Source: Nocardioides mangrovi (GTDB lineage: Bacteria; Actinomycetota; Actinomycetes; Propionibacteriales; Nocardioidaceae). Taken from it: a stretch of 64,000 nucleotides of DNA. The notes below the pieces were generated by a model. It searched no databases, was not told the DNA's origin, and saw nothing but the letters and a program-made list of their open reading frames with translations. Positions 18,015 to 27,583 of this stretch are shown one piece after another. The position numbers and the translations under genes were made by a program. Position 1 is the first letter of the stretch; every line of letters begins with the position of its first letter. The DNA is taken from the NCBI RefSeq assembly GCF_020073815.1, contig NZ_JAIQZJ010000005.1, positions 124,001 to 188,000 on the forward strand, read 5' to 3'.

Positions 18015-19031
18015 TCAGGCCGGGAAGCTGACGCCGACCTGCGCGCGCAGGTCGTCCATCTGCCGCAGGATCGTCAGCGTCTGCTCGTGCGGCACCAGCG
18101 GGCTCTCCCGCAGGCCCTCGGCCAGGCAGCGCCCGACCTCGGCGATCTCGTTGCCGTAGCCCTGGCCGATCACCGGCTCCTCGCCGAGCACCACGACGGG
18201 CTCGCCCGGCGCGACCGCCCAGCTGCCCGGTGCCTCGGCGTAGGGCGTGAAGACGGCCTTGGTCGGGTGGTGGAAGTCGGTGAAGTCGATCCGGCCCTGG
18301 GAGGTGGCGATCGAGCAGGTGCGCGAGGAGTAGGAGGTCATCGACGCGGTCAGGGTGGCGAGCGCGCCACCCGGGTAGCGGCCGGCGACCGCGACGTCGA
18401 GGTCGATGCCGCGGTCGGACAGGTCGGCCGTGGCGGTCAGCCGCTCGGCCTCGCCCAGGAGCAGGTGGGCGACCGTCAGCGGGTAGATGCCCATGTCGAG
18501 GAGCGCGGAGGCGCCGAGCGCCGGGTCGAGCATCCGGTCGTCGGGACCCGCGTCGACCCGGAAGCCGAGCTCGGCGTGCAGGTGCCGCGGCGTGCCGAAC
18601 TCACCGGCGGCGAGCCGGGTCCGCAGCTCTCGGATGACCGGGTGGCAGGCGGTCCACATCGCCTCCATGAGGAAGCGGTCGTGCTCGCGCGCGAGCCGGA
18701 TCATCTCCTCGGCGTCGGCGGTGTCGAGCGTGACCGGCTTCTCGCACAGGACGTGCTTGCCGGCCTCGAAGCAGAGCCTCGCGTTGTCGAGGTGGAAGGC
18801 GTGCGGGGTCGCGATGTAGACGACGTCGACGGCCGGGTCCGCGACCAGCTCCTCGTAGGAGCCGTACGCCGCGGTGCCGTCCCCTGGGCCGTGCTCGGCC
18901 GCGAAGGCCTCGGCGCTCTCGAGCCGGCGCGAGCCGACGGCGACGAGCTCCGCGTCGGGCACCAGCGCGAGGTCGCGGGCGAAGGTCTGCGCGATCTTTC
19001 CGGTGGCCAGGATGCCCCAACGCGTCGTCAT
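18015..19031 (-). CDS. Gfo/Idh/MocA family oxidoreductase
   Basis: A 338-residue NAD(P)-dependent oxidoreductase. It opens with WGILATGKIAQTFARDL (Rossmann loop with the unusual TGKI) and shows the family marker HVLCEKPVTLD around residues 92-102. The C-terminal beta domain follows. The closest look is to the dihydrodiol/glucose-fructose-type subgroup; the substrate is unknown. It starts 10 bases after tatB ends on the same strand, so it may be the last gene of the tat operon or merely packed behind it. Confidence 0.87.
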   Translation of the reverse strand: MTTRWGILATGKIAQTFARDLALVPDAELVAVGSRRLESAEAFAAEHGPGDGTAAYGSYEELVADPAVDVVYIATPHAFHLDNARLCFEAGKHVLCEKPVTLDTADAEEMIRLAREHDRFLMEAMWTACHPVIRELRTRLAAGEFGTPRHLHAELGFRVDAGPDDRMLDPALGASALLDMGIYPLTVAHLLLGEAERLTATADLSDRGIDLDVAVAGRYPGGALATLTASMTSYSSRTCSIATSQGRIDFTDFHHPTKAVFTPYAEAPGSWAVAPGEPVVVLGEEPVIGQGYGNEIAEVGRCLAEGLRESPLVPHEQTLTILRQMDDLRAQVGVSFPA

Positions 19032-19040
19032 GGCCGCAGG

Positions 19041-19490
19041 CTATGGCATCTGTGCCGCCACCCGGCGCGGGTCGTCGGCGGGGAGTGCGTCGATGCGGAC
19101 CCGGCGGGGGTGGGCGGCCGACCCGGTGACGACGTACTGCTGGCCGGGCCGCACGCGGCTCGCCTCGGCGAGGAGCGCGGCGTCGAGCGGGGCGTCGGCC
19201 TCCTCGTCCGGTTCCGGCTCGGGGTCCGTGGCGGCCGCGGCCGGCGGCTCGCGGAGGGCGTCGCGGACCACGCGCCGCGGGTCGTACTGGCGCAGGTCGA
19301 GCGACTCCCACTCGGCGCGGGTCACGCCGAGCTCGGTCTCGGCCCGGGTGCGCGAGTCCTCCACGAACCCGCGCAGGGCGCGGATGGTCTCGGCCAGCTT
19401 CGCGGCGTACACGGGGAGCCGCTGCGGTCCGATGACGACCCCGGCGATGATCGCGACCAGGAAGAGCTTCTCGAAGGTCAGTCCGAACAT
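19041..19490 (-). CDS. tatB: Twin-arginine translocase subunit TatB
   Basis: A 149-residue protein with a single N-terminal helix followed by an amphipathic helix: MFGLTFEKLFLVAIIAGVVI, then GPQRLPVYAAKLAETIRALR, then an acidic, proline-rich C-terminal tail. The Gly-Pro hinge and long tail fit TatB rather than TatA. TatB with TatC forms the receptor for twin-arginine signals. It lies 23 bases after tatC on the same strand. The identity rests on these hallmarks and position; a second TatA-like subunit is the alternative. Confidence 0.82.
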   Translation of the reverse strand: MFGLTFEKLFLVAIIAGVVIGPQRLPVYAAKLAETIRALRGFVEDSRTRAETELGVTRAEWESLDLRQYDPRRVVRDALREPPAAAATDPEPEPDEEADAPLDAALLAEASRVRPGQQYVVTGSAAHPRRVRIDALPADDPRRVAAQMP

Positions 19491-19513
19491 GGGTGGCTAC
19501 TCCTGCCTGGTGG

Positions 19514-20275
19514 TCACGGGGTGGTCAGGGCCCGTCGCTCGGCGCGGCGGTCGTGGACGGCGGCGATGGTGACGGCGGCTCCGAAGAGCGCGGTCATCGG
19601 GGCGGCGACGAAGAACATCGAGAGCACGTCGGCGGCCGGGGTCACCAGTGCGCTGAAGAGCACGATCACCACGACGATCACCCGCCAGCTGCGGCGCAGG
19701 GTGGCGGCGGGGAGCAGGCCGAGGAGGTTGAGGGCCACCAGGAAGACGGGCAGCACGAAGGCGATCCCGATGGCGAGGACGAGCTTGAGCACGAAGTCGA
19801 CGTAGTAGGACGCGGTGAGGATCGTGCTGTCCTGGTCGGAGGAGAAGCCGGTCAGCACCCGCACCATGTGCGGGAAGAGCAGGAAGCCGAACGTGCACCC
19901 GGCCGCGAAGAGCGGCACGGCGCTCAGCACGAAGCCGTAGGTGTACTTCCGCTCCCGCTGCGTCAGGCCGGGGGTCACGAAGGCGAAGAGCTCGAGGAGC
20001 CAGATCGGGCTGGAGAGCACCACCCCGGCGAAGATCGCGATCTTCAGCTTCAGGTCGAAGGCGCCGGTGACCGTGTCGTAGTTGAGGCTCGCGTTGCGGG
20101 ACTCGGCAAGCTGCTCGATCGGGGCGCGCAGGACGTCGAGGACCTGGTCGGAGAGCAGGTAGCCCGCCACCACGCCCACGGCGAGGGCCACCGCCGCGCG
20201 GACCCCGCGCCGGCGGGCCTCCCGCAGGTGGTCGGCGAGCGGCATGGTGCCGCGCGCGACGGTGGCGGTCGTCAT
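19514..20275 (-). CDS. tatC: Twin-arginine translocase subunit TatC
   Basis: A 253-residue protein with six membrane helices. Family signatures are MPLADHLREARRR at the N-terminus and FVTPGLTQRERKYTYGF in the middle, with the conserved Phe-x-x-Pro-Gly and Glu of the first periplasmic/cytoplasmic regions. It is the core receptor and channel scaffold for folded proteins with RR signals. The ATG start at 20275 overlaps the tatA stop by 4 bases, so the two are co-translated. Confidence 0.95.
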   Translation of the reverse strand: MTTATVARGTMPLADHLREARRRGVRAAVALAVGVVAGYLLSDQVLDVLRAPIEQLAESRNASLNYDTVTGAFDLKLKIAIFAGVVLSSPIWLLELFAFVTPGLTQRERKYTYGFVLSAVPLFAAGCTFGFLLFPHMVRVLTGFSSDQDSTILTASYYVDFVLKLVLAIGIAFVLPVFLVALNLLGLLPAATLRRSWRVIVVVIVLFSALVTPAADVLSMFFVAAPMTALFGAAVTIAAVHDRRAERRALTTP

Positions 20276-20502
20276 GAGGCGCGGCGCTCCGCGACGGCGT
20301 CGACGGGAGCGGTCGGCGGGGTCCGGGTCTCGGTGCCGGCGGCCTCAGCGCTCACGGCGGTGGTCTCGTGGACCTCGTCCTTGAGGATCCGCACCGACTG
20401 ACCGACGCTCTTGGCGAGGGTGGGCAGCTTCGCGGAGCCGAAGATGAGCAGGACGATGGTGAGGATGACGAGGGCGTGCCAGCCCGACAGGTTCTGCAGC
20501 AT
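20272..20502 (-). CDS. tatA: Twin-arginine translocase subunit TatA
   Basis: A 76-residue protein with one short N-terminal membrane helix, a FGSAKLPTLAKSVGQSVRILKDEV hinge and amphipathic helix, and a short charged tail: the standard TatA plan. It oligomerises to form the pore. It lies 39 bases downstream of the dioxygenase gene, itself a Tat substrate, and overlaps tatC. Confidence 0.93.
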   Translation of the reverse strand: MLQNLSGWHALVILTIVLLIFGSAKLPTLAKSVGQSVRILKDEVHETTAVSAEAAGTETRTPPTAPVDAVAERRAS

Positions 20503-20541
20503 GGGGATCTCCTGGGTGGATGGTTCGAACGGGTGGTCGGG

Positions 20542-21558
20542 TCAGTTGGCGGACGGCGCGCCGCTGGGCGGCGTACCTCCGTCGGGCGGGGTGCCGCCGG
20601 TGCCACCGCCGCCGGCCGCGGGAGCGGTGCCGCCGCCACCGGCCTCGGTGCTGGTGTCGACGCCGACCGCGAGCGAGCCGACGAAACCGGAGTCGACGTC
20701 GCCGCTGAAGGTGCCGAGCTCGAGGTCGTAGCCGTCGCTGAAGACGTTGTCGGTGTCGAGCGAGACCTGGGAGAGGTTCTCGGCGGAGCCGGCGTAGGTG
20801 TCGAGGGCGTAGATGTCGGCGAGGACGTCCTCGGGCAGTGCCACCTGCGAGGTCGCGATCGCGTTGTCGGCGGTGGTCGCCGAGTCGGCGTCCGGGTAGA
20901 CCTCGAAGTGGATGTGCGGCCAGCGGCCGGAGTAGCAGGCCGGCATGATCGTCTGGAAGGTCACCTGGCCCTTCGCGTCGGCGACCTGGATGCCGCGCAG
21001 GTAGGTCTCGTCCTCGACGCCCTCGGAGTACATGGAGTACAGCCCCTGGGCATCGCAGTGCCAGACGTAGACGGCGGCGCCCTCGAAGGGTGCGTCGTTG
21101 ACCATGTCGGTCAGCGTGAAGGTGAAGGTGAGCGGGACGCCGTCGACCGTGGTGCCGCCGTCCAGGCTCGAGGTGATGTCGCTGCGGACGATGCCCGACT
21201 CCTCCAGGACGTTGACGCCGTTGGTGCCGTCGGCGGGGTAGGGGCCGTTGGTCTCCTCGGGAATCTCGCCGTCGGAGGTGGTCGAGCTGGTCGTCGATCC
21301 CGAGCCCGTGGATCCCGAGCCCGTGGATCCTGACGCGGTCGACGAGCCGGAGGACCCCGAGGAGTCGGAGCCGCAGGCGGCCAGCGCGAGCGCGCCGGCG
21401 CCCACGCCGACGACGCCGAGGACCCGGCGGCGGGTGACCAGGGTCGCGATGTCGAAGCGGGCGCCCTGGTCGACCACCTCGTCCTCGGGCCGCGGGAGGA
21501 CGCGGCCCTCGAAGGCCGGGCCCTCGGGGGTCTGGTCGGGGTCGGGGATGTGCGACAT
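20542..21558 (-). CDS. Tat-exported lipoprotein intradiol ring-cleavage dioxygenase
   Basis: A 338-residue protein. A twin-arginine motif (TRRRVLG, residues 42-48) precedes a hydrophobic stretch and a lipobox ALAAC with Cys62. A Ser/Thr/Gly linker follows (about residues 63-95), with a 15-base tandem repeat in the DNA. The catalytic domain resembles protocatechuate/catechol intradiol dioxygenases: first Fe-ligand Tyr in TNGPYPAD, then YSGRWPHIHFEVYPD with the Tyr-x5-His-x-His ligand set. The C-terminus is Gly/Pro rich. Start ATG 21558 has AGGAG. A folded Fe(III) enzyme exported by Tat and anchored outside fits the adjacent tat genes. The substrate is unknown. Confidence 0.88.
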   Translation of the reverse strand: MSHIPDPDQTPEGPAFEGRVLPRPEDEVVDQGARFDIATLVTRRRVLGVVGVGAGALALAACGSDSSGSSGSSTASGSTGSGSTGSGSTTSSTTSDGEIPEETNGPYPADGTNGVNVLEESGIVRSDITSSLDGGTTVDGVPLTFTFTLTDMVNDAPFEGAAVYVWHCDAQGLYSMYSEGVEDETYLRGIQVADAKGQVTFQTIMPACYSGRWPHIHFEVYPDADSATTADNAIATSQVALPEDVLADIYALDTYAGSAENLSQVSLDTDNVFSDGYDLELGTFSGDVDSGFVGSLAVGVDTSTEAGGGGTAPAAGGGGTGGTPPDGGTPPSGAPSAN

Positions 21559-21710
21559 GGGGAGCTCCTGCGTCGGGTGCGGTGGACGAGGATCAACCTG
21601 CCCGGGGAGTCCGGCCCTGCGCTGTGGATCGCTTGTGCGCTTCCTGTGAGCGGTGGTCCTCCCTTTCGCGACTCGCCGCCGGCGAATCACACGGCTGTGG
21701 TTCGCCGCTC

Positions 21711-21716
21711 TATAGT
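21711..21716 (+). promoter_or_regulatory. Probable -10 box for the DUF3263 gene
   Basis: TATAGT, the clearest A/T-rich hexamer in the 212-base divergent gap 21559-21770, 54 bases before the ATG. No good -35 is visible. Confidence 0.4.
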
Positions 21717-21770
21717 GACGCTGACCAGCACTGTCGACATCGTCGGCCGAGCCTCCCGGGGAGGAGCACC

Positions 21771-22064
21771 ATGGACGCCGCGAACGCCTTCGAGAGCCAG
21801 GCCGAGGCCACGCCCGGCCTGAGCGAGCGCGACCGCGAGATCCTCGAGTTCGAGCGGCAGTGGTGGAAGTACGCCGGCGCCAAGGAGACCGCGGTCCGGG
21901 AGAAGTTCGACATGTCCTCCACCCGCTACTACCAGGTCCTCAACGCCCTGATCGACCGCCCGGAGGCGCTCGAGGCCGACCCGCTGCTGGTTCGCCGCCT
22001 GCGGCGCCTGCGCGCCGCCCGCCAGCGCCAGCGCTCGGCCCGCCGTCTCGGCTTCGAGGTCTGA
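21771..22064 (+). CDS. DUF3263 protein
   Basis: A 97-residue protein found across actinobacteria, function unknown. It contains SERDREILEFERQWWKYAGAKETAVREKF and a helix-turn-helix-like segment, MSSTRYYQVLNALID, suggesting DNA binding. The C-terminus is very Arg-rich (RRLRRLRAARQRQRSARR). ATG at 21771 is preceded by GGAGG. It is followed after 5 bases by the LytR_C gene, an arrangement seen often in relatives (recollection, not checked here). Confidence 0.88.
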   Translation: MDAANAFESQAEATPGLSERDREILEFERQWWKYAGAKETAVREKFDMSSTRYYQVLNALIDRPEALEADPLLVRRLRRLRAARQRQRSARRLGFEV

Positions 22065-22069
22065 TCGCG

Positions 22070-22585
22070 ATGACTCGTCCTTCCCCCCGAGTCCGCAACC
22101 AGCGCGGCGTCGCCGCGCCGTCCCCGGTCGTGATGCTCAGCGTCGTCGCGGTCGCCATGGCCGGCATCGCCTTCGTCGCGACCCGCGGCGGCGACCCGAC
22201 CGAGCGCGAGGTCGCCACCCAGGTCGCCCACGAGAGCCCGACGGCCGACCCGTCGGCCTCGACCTCGAAGACCCCCAAGCCCGACCCGAAGCCGACGCAG
22301 CCCGCCGTACGCCGCGGCAGCGTCTACGTCGAGGTCTACAACAACTCCGGCATCACCGGCCTGGCTGGTCGGGTGGGCGAGCGCGCCAGCGGCATCGGCT
22401 GGCGCGTGGTCGGCACCGACAACTGGTACGGCACCATCCCGGCCACGACCGTCTACTACCCGGCCCGGCTCAAGGCGGCGGCCAAGCAGCTCGCCCTCGA
22501 CCTCGGCATCCACCGCACCGCGCCCGCGGTCGACCCGATGCGCCGCGACCGGCTGACGATCATCCTCACCGGCGACCTGTCCTGA
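22070..22585 (+). CDS. LytR C-terminal-domain protein, membrane anchored
   Basis: A 171-residue protein with an N-terminal membrane helix (about residues 19-38), a Pro/Lys/Ser/Thr linker and a LytR_C domain beginning VYVEVYNNSGITGLAGRVGERASGIGW. LytR_C domains occur at the ends of LytR-CpsA-Psr cell-wall ligases or alone as here, presumably outside the membrane; the exact role is unknown. ATG at 22070 is 5 bases after the DUF3263 stop, so the two genes form one unit. Confidence 0.82.
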   Translation: MTRPSPRVRNQRGVAAPSPVVMLSVVAVAMAGIAFVATRGGDPTEREVATQVAHESPTADPSASTSKTPKPDPKPTQPAVRRGSVYVEVYNNSGITGLAGRVGERASGIGWRVVGTDNWYGTIPATTVYYPARLKAAAKQLALDLGIHRTAPAVDPMRRDRLTIILTGDLS

Positions 22586-22648
22586 GGAGTCGGCCACATT
22601 TCACCGGCCCGCTCCCACGCGGACGGCGCCGGATGATTGGCTGGGGTC

Positions 22649-23488
22649 ATGGAGTTCACCTCCGCTGAGGCCGAAGAGCGGTACGCCGCGCTCGTCCGGG
22701 CGGCGTCGCGGACCGTGGTCGGACTGGACTTCGACGGCACCCTGTCGCCGATCGTCGACGACCCCGAGTCCGCGCACATCCACCCGGACGCGTCCGAGGT
22801 CCTCGTCGACCTCGCCCGGGCGGTCGCGGCGGTCGCCGTGATCACCGGACGCCCGGCCCGGCAGGTGCTCGACCTCGGCGGCCTGGAGGACGTCGGGATC
22901 GCGCTCGCCGAGGAGGGCACGGACCTCTACGTCTTCGGCCAGTACGGCAACGAGCGCTGGTCCTCCAGCAACCGCCGGATCCACTCGCCCCGCCCGCCCC
23001 GCGGCCTGGCCTCCTTCGAGCGCGAGCTGACCGGCGTCCTGCGCCGGGCCGACGCCGCCGACGCCTGGATCGAGGACAAGGGCCTCGCGGTCGCCGTGCA
23101 CACGCGCCGGCTGCCCGACCCGGACGCGGCCTTCCAGCGGATCCGCCCGGTGCTCACCGAGCTCGCCGCCAAGCACGACCTGATCGCCGAGCCGGGCCGC
23201 AACGTGCTCGAGGTCCGCTCGCACGGCATGCACAAGGGCCTCGCCGTCCAGACCCTGGTCGACGAGCTCGACGCGGGCGGCTTCCTCTTCGCCGGCGACG
23301 ACCTGGGCGACATGGAGGCCTTCGAGGCCGTCGCCGCCCTCCGCGACGGCGGGATGCCCACCCTGCTCGTCTGCTCCGCCTCCTCCGAGGAGAGCGCGCT
23401 CGTCCCGCTCTCCGACGTCGTGGTCAAGGGCCCCGAGGGCGTCCTCGACCTCCTTCGTCGGCTGACCGCCGACGCGCGGGAGGCCTAG
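22649..23488 (+). CDS. otsB: Trehalose-6-phosphate phosphatase
   Basis: A 279-residue HAD-superfamily phosphatase. Motif I is LDFDGTLSP, with the nucleophile Asp and general acid Asp. The trehalose-phosphatase features AVITGRPARQV and the C-terminal FAGDDLGDMEAF (motif IV) follow. It removes phosphate from trehalose-6-phosphate made by the OtsA encoded at 9.2-10.6 kb. ATG 22649 is preferred over a TTG four codons upstream. The 3' end overlaps the convergent SDR gene by 4 bases. Confidence 0.94.
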   Translation: MEFTSAEAEERYAALVRAASRTVVGLDFDGTLSPIVDDPESAHIHPDASEVLVDLARAVAAVAVITGRPARQVLDLGGLEDVGIALAEEGTDLYVFGQYGNERWSSSNRRIHSPRPPRGLASFERELTGVLRRADAADAWIEDKGLAVAVHTRRLPDPDAAFQRIRPVLTELAAKHDLIAEPGRNVLEVRSHGMHKGLAVQTLVDELDAGGFLFAGDDLGDMEAFEAVAALRDGGMPTLLVCSASSEESALVPLSDVVVKGPEGVLDLLRRLTADAREA

Positions 23489-24225
23489 CCCTGCACCGTG
23501 GGTCGGATCGACAGCTCGCCGATCTCGACCTCCCACGGCTGGTCGACGCAGAACTCCACGGTCCGGGCGACGGCGTCGGGGTCGAGGGCGAACTCGGCCA
23601 TGCCCTGGCCTACCTGCGCGCGTATCGCCGGGTCGGTGACCGAGTCGCCGAACTCCGTGGCGACGTACCCGGGTGAGATCGCGGTGGTCTTCACCCTGCC
23701 GTCCGTCGACTCCTGGCGCAGGCCTTCCAGCAGCGTGCGGACGGCGTTCTTGGTGCCGGCGTAGACCGCCATCGTCGGCACGATCTTGATCCCGGCCGTC
23801 GACACGATGGTGACGAAGTGACCGCGCCCCTGCTCCTCGAAGACCGGGAGTGCGGCGTCGATCCCATGGAGGACGCCGCGGAGGTTGACGTCGACCATCG
23901 CCTCCCAGTCGGCGGAGCGCCGCGAGGACAGCGTCGAGATCGGGCCGATGCCGGCGCTGCTCACGAGCACGTCGAGCCGGCCGTACGTCGAGCGGGCCGT
24001 CTCGACCAGCCGGTGCAGGTCGTCGGCGCGGGTGACGTCGATGGTCACCGCTGCCGCTCTGCCCCCGGTCGCCCGGATCTCCTCGGCGAGCGCGTCGAGC
24101 CGCTCGGTCCGCCGGGCGCCGAGCACCACGGCGGCACCCGCGGCCGCCAGTCGCCGCGCGGTCGCCGCGCCGATCCCGCTGCTGGCGCCGGTGATGGCAA
24201 CCACCTTGTCGTCGAGCGAGCCCAT
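23485..24225 (-). CDS. Short-chain dehydrogenase/reductase
   Basis: A 246-residue SDR with TGASSGIG near residue 11, SSAGIG in place of NNAG, VSTAGIKIVPTMAVYAGTKNAV containing the Ser-Tyr-Lys set, and PGYVATEF downstream. It resembles the YdfG-like serine/3-hydroxy acid SDR group by size and end; the substrate is unknown. ATG at 24225 has AGGAGG. It diverges from the TetR gene across 77 bases that hold two identical-arm operators, so it is the likely main target of that TetR. Confidence 0.88.
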   Translation of the reverse strand: MGSLDDKVVAITGASSGIGAATARRLAAAGAAVVLGARRTERLDALAEEIRATGGRAAAVTIDVTRADDLHRLVETARSTYGRLDVLVSSAGIGPISTLSSRRSADWEAMVDVNLRGVLHGIDAALPVFEEQGRGHFVTIVSTAGIKIVPTMAVYAGTKNAVRTLLEGLRQESTDGRVKTTAISPGYVATEFGDSVTDPAIRAQVGQGMAEFALDPDAVARTVEFCVDQPWEVEIGELSIRPTVQG

Positions 24226-24245
24226 CACTAGCCTCCTGATCGATA

Positions 24246-24286
24246 CGGACACATTGTCCGTTTCATCAAAGCGGACAATGTGTCCG
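24246..24286. promoter_or_regulatory. Pair of TetR-type operators
   Basis: Two copies of CGGACA-N3-TGTCCG, at 24246-24260 and 24272-24286, with 11 bases between them. The centres are CAT and ATG, so the two sites are inverted with respect to each other. They sit between the divergent SDR and TetR starts and fit cooperative binding of two TetR dimers with control of both genes. Confidence 0.75.
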
Positions 24287-24302
24287 TTTTCAAGGAGGGC
24301 AG

Positions 24303-24863
24303 ATGGGCGAGCGCAAGGACGCGGCGCGAAGCCGGGCGGCGATCCTGGCTGCCGCGCGGGACCTGGTGGCCGGACCCGCCGCCGCGCGACCCGGCGAGCT
24401 CCGACTGAGCACCGTCGCGCGGGAGGCGGGCGTGGGTCAGGCCACGCTCTACCGGCACTTCGCCACCCGGGAGGACCTGCTGCGCGCCCTCTACGACGAC
24501 GAGATCGACGACCTGGTCGCCCATGCGGACCGGCTGCTCGAGGAGTACCCGCCCGACGTCGCGCTCGAGCGGTGGTTCGCCCAGCTCGCGGCGTACGCGC
24601 GGGTGAAGCTCGGCGTCATGGCCGTCGTGGAGGCTTCCGTGTGGCGCGACATCTCGGCCCGGACACCCGGCAAGCTCGGCCAGGCCCTCGGCGTGCTGCT
24701 CGAGGCCGGCCGTACGCAAGGGGTGCTCCGTGGTGACCTCGACCCTCGCGACGTGATCCTCCTGTCCTGGTTCCTCGCACATGTCGAGGAGGAGGAGTGG
24801 GCCGCCCGGGTGCCCCGCCTGCTCGACGTCCTGCTCGACGGGATGCGGTCGCGGGAGGCCTGA
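24303..24863 (+). CDS. TetR family regulator
   Basis: A 186-residue regulator with an N-terminal HTH: RLSTVAREAGVGQATLYRHFATREDLLRALY (about residues 37-67). The C-terminal domain is typical of the TetR group that follows AcrR-type HTHs. ATG at 24303 follows AGGAGGG. Twin operators upstream suggest it represses itself and the divergent SDR gene. The inducer is unknown. A long hairpin starts 9 bases after its stop. Confidence 0.9.
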   Translation: MGERKDAARSRAAILAAARDLVAGPAAARPGELRLSTVAREAGVGQATLYRHFATREDLLRALYDDEIDDLVAHADRLLEEYPPDVALERWFAQLAAYARVKLGVMAVVEASVWRDISARTPGKLGQALGVLLEAGRTQGVLRGDLDPRDVILLSWFLAHVEEEEWAARVPRLLDVLLDGMRSREA

Positions 24864-24872
24864 GCGCGGTAG

Positions 24873-24924
24873 TCCCGCACGTTTTCGCGGTCAGCACCGC
24901 TTTCGACCGCGAAAACGTGCGGGA
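24873..24924. terminator. 20-bp-arm hairpin after the TetR gene
   Basis: TCCCGCACGTTTTCGCGGTC (24873-24892) pairs perfectly with 24905-24924; loop 12 bases. The right arm is identical to 57691-57710, and the half-site recurs with changes at 47230-47296. It probably ends the TetR transcript, but the shared sequence marks it as one of a dispersed palindrome family. Confidence 0.75.
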
Positions 24925-25004
24925 GTATCGCGACCGCCTGTTCGCCCACGGTGAACTGGAGGCTCCCTCCGGAACACCCGCCGACGGCGGCACGTTGTGG
25001 AGGC

Positions 25005-27320
<2,316 letters not shown>

Positions 27321-27334
27321 CCCTGCTCGACCCG

Positions 27335-27417
27335 GTACGCCGCCCGTCTCACTGCCTGGCTTCGCTCAGGTCCCAGCATCTGGGACCGATGTGCACCATG
27401 TGAGACGGGCGGCGTAC
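27335..27417. terminator. 18-bp-arm double hairpin after lon
   Basis: GTACGCCGCCCGTCTCAC (27335-27352) pairs perfectly with 27400-27417. Inside is a second perfect stem, GGTCCCAG-CAT-CTGGGACC (27369-27387). It lies between the lon stop and the SAM riboswitch and probably insulates the two transcripts. Confidence 0.65.
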
Positions 27418-27429
27418 TGTCTGTCTCAG

Positions 27430-27571
27430 CTCATCCAGAGGGACTGAGGGATACGGCCCGATGAAGTCCCGGCAACCGCCGCGAGCCTCCGCCCCCGACG
27501 ACAGTCGGAAGCGGTTCGCGGAAACGGTGCCAATTCCGCCCGGCGCGACCGTCGCAGCCGGGGAAGATGAG
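27430..27571 (+). promoter_or_regulatory. SAM-I (S-box) riboswitch
   Basis: The aptamer consensus is clear: P1 CTCATC (27430-27435) with GATGAG (27566-27571), AGAGGGACTGAGGGATACGG, CCCGATGAAGTCCCGGCAAC, a variable P3/P4 region, then GGTGCCAATTCC. SAM-I aptamers bind S-adenosylmethionine and turn off methionine or sulfur genes. The Shine-Dalgarno AAGGAGG (27572-27578) directly follows P1, so control of translation start is likely. A CCTCC at 27486 could be an anti-SD partner (speculative). Confidence 0.92.
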
Positions 27572-27583
27572 AAGGAGGACTTC

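Noticed and set aside
18087..19805. Plus-strand open frame across the Gfo/Idh and tat genes
   Set aside because: Antisense shadow of well-supported genes, with low-complexity Arg/Gly/Val content.
24930..25004. HspR (HAIR) box for lon
   Set aside because: No CTTGAGT-N7-ACTCAAG-like sequence is present upstream of lon.
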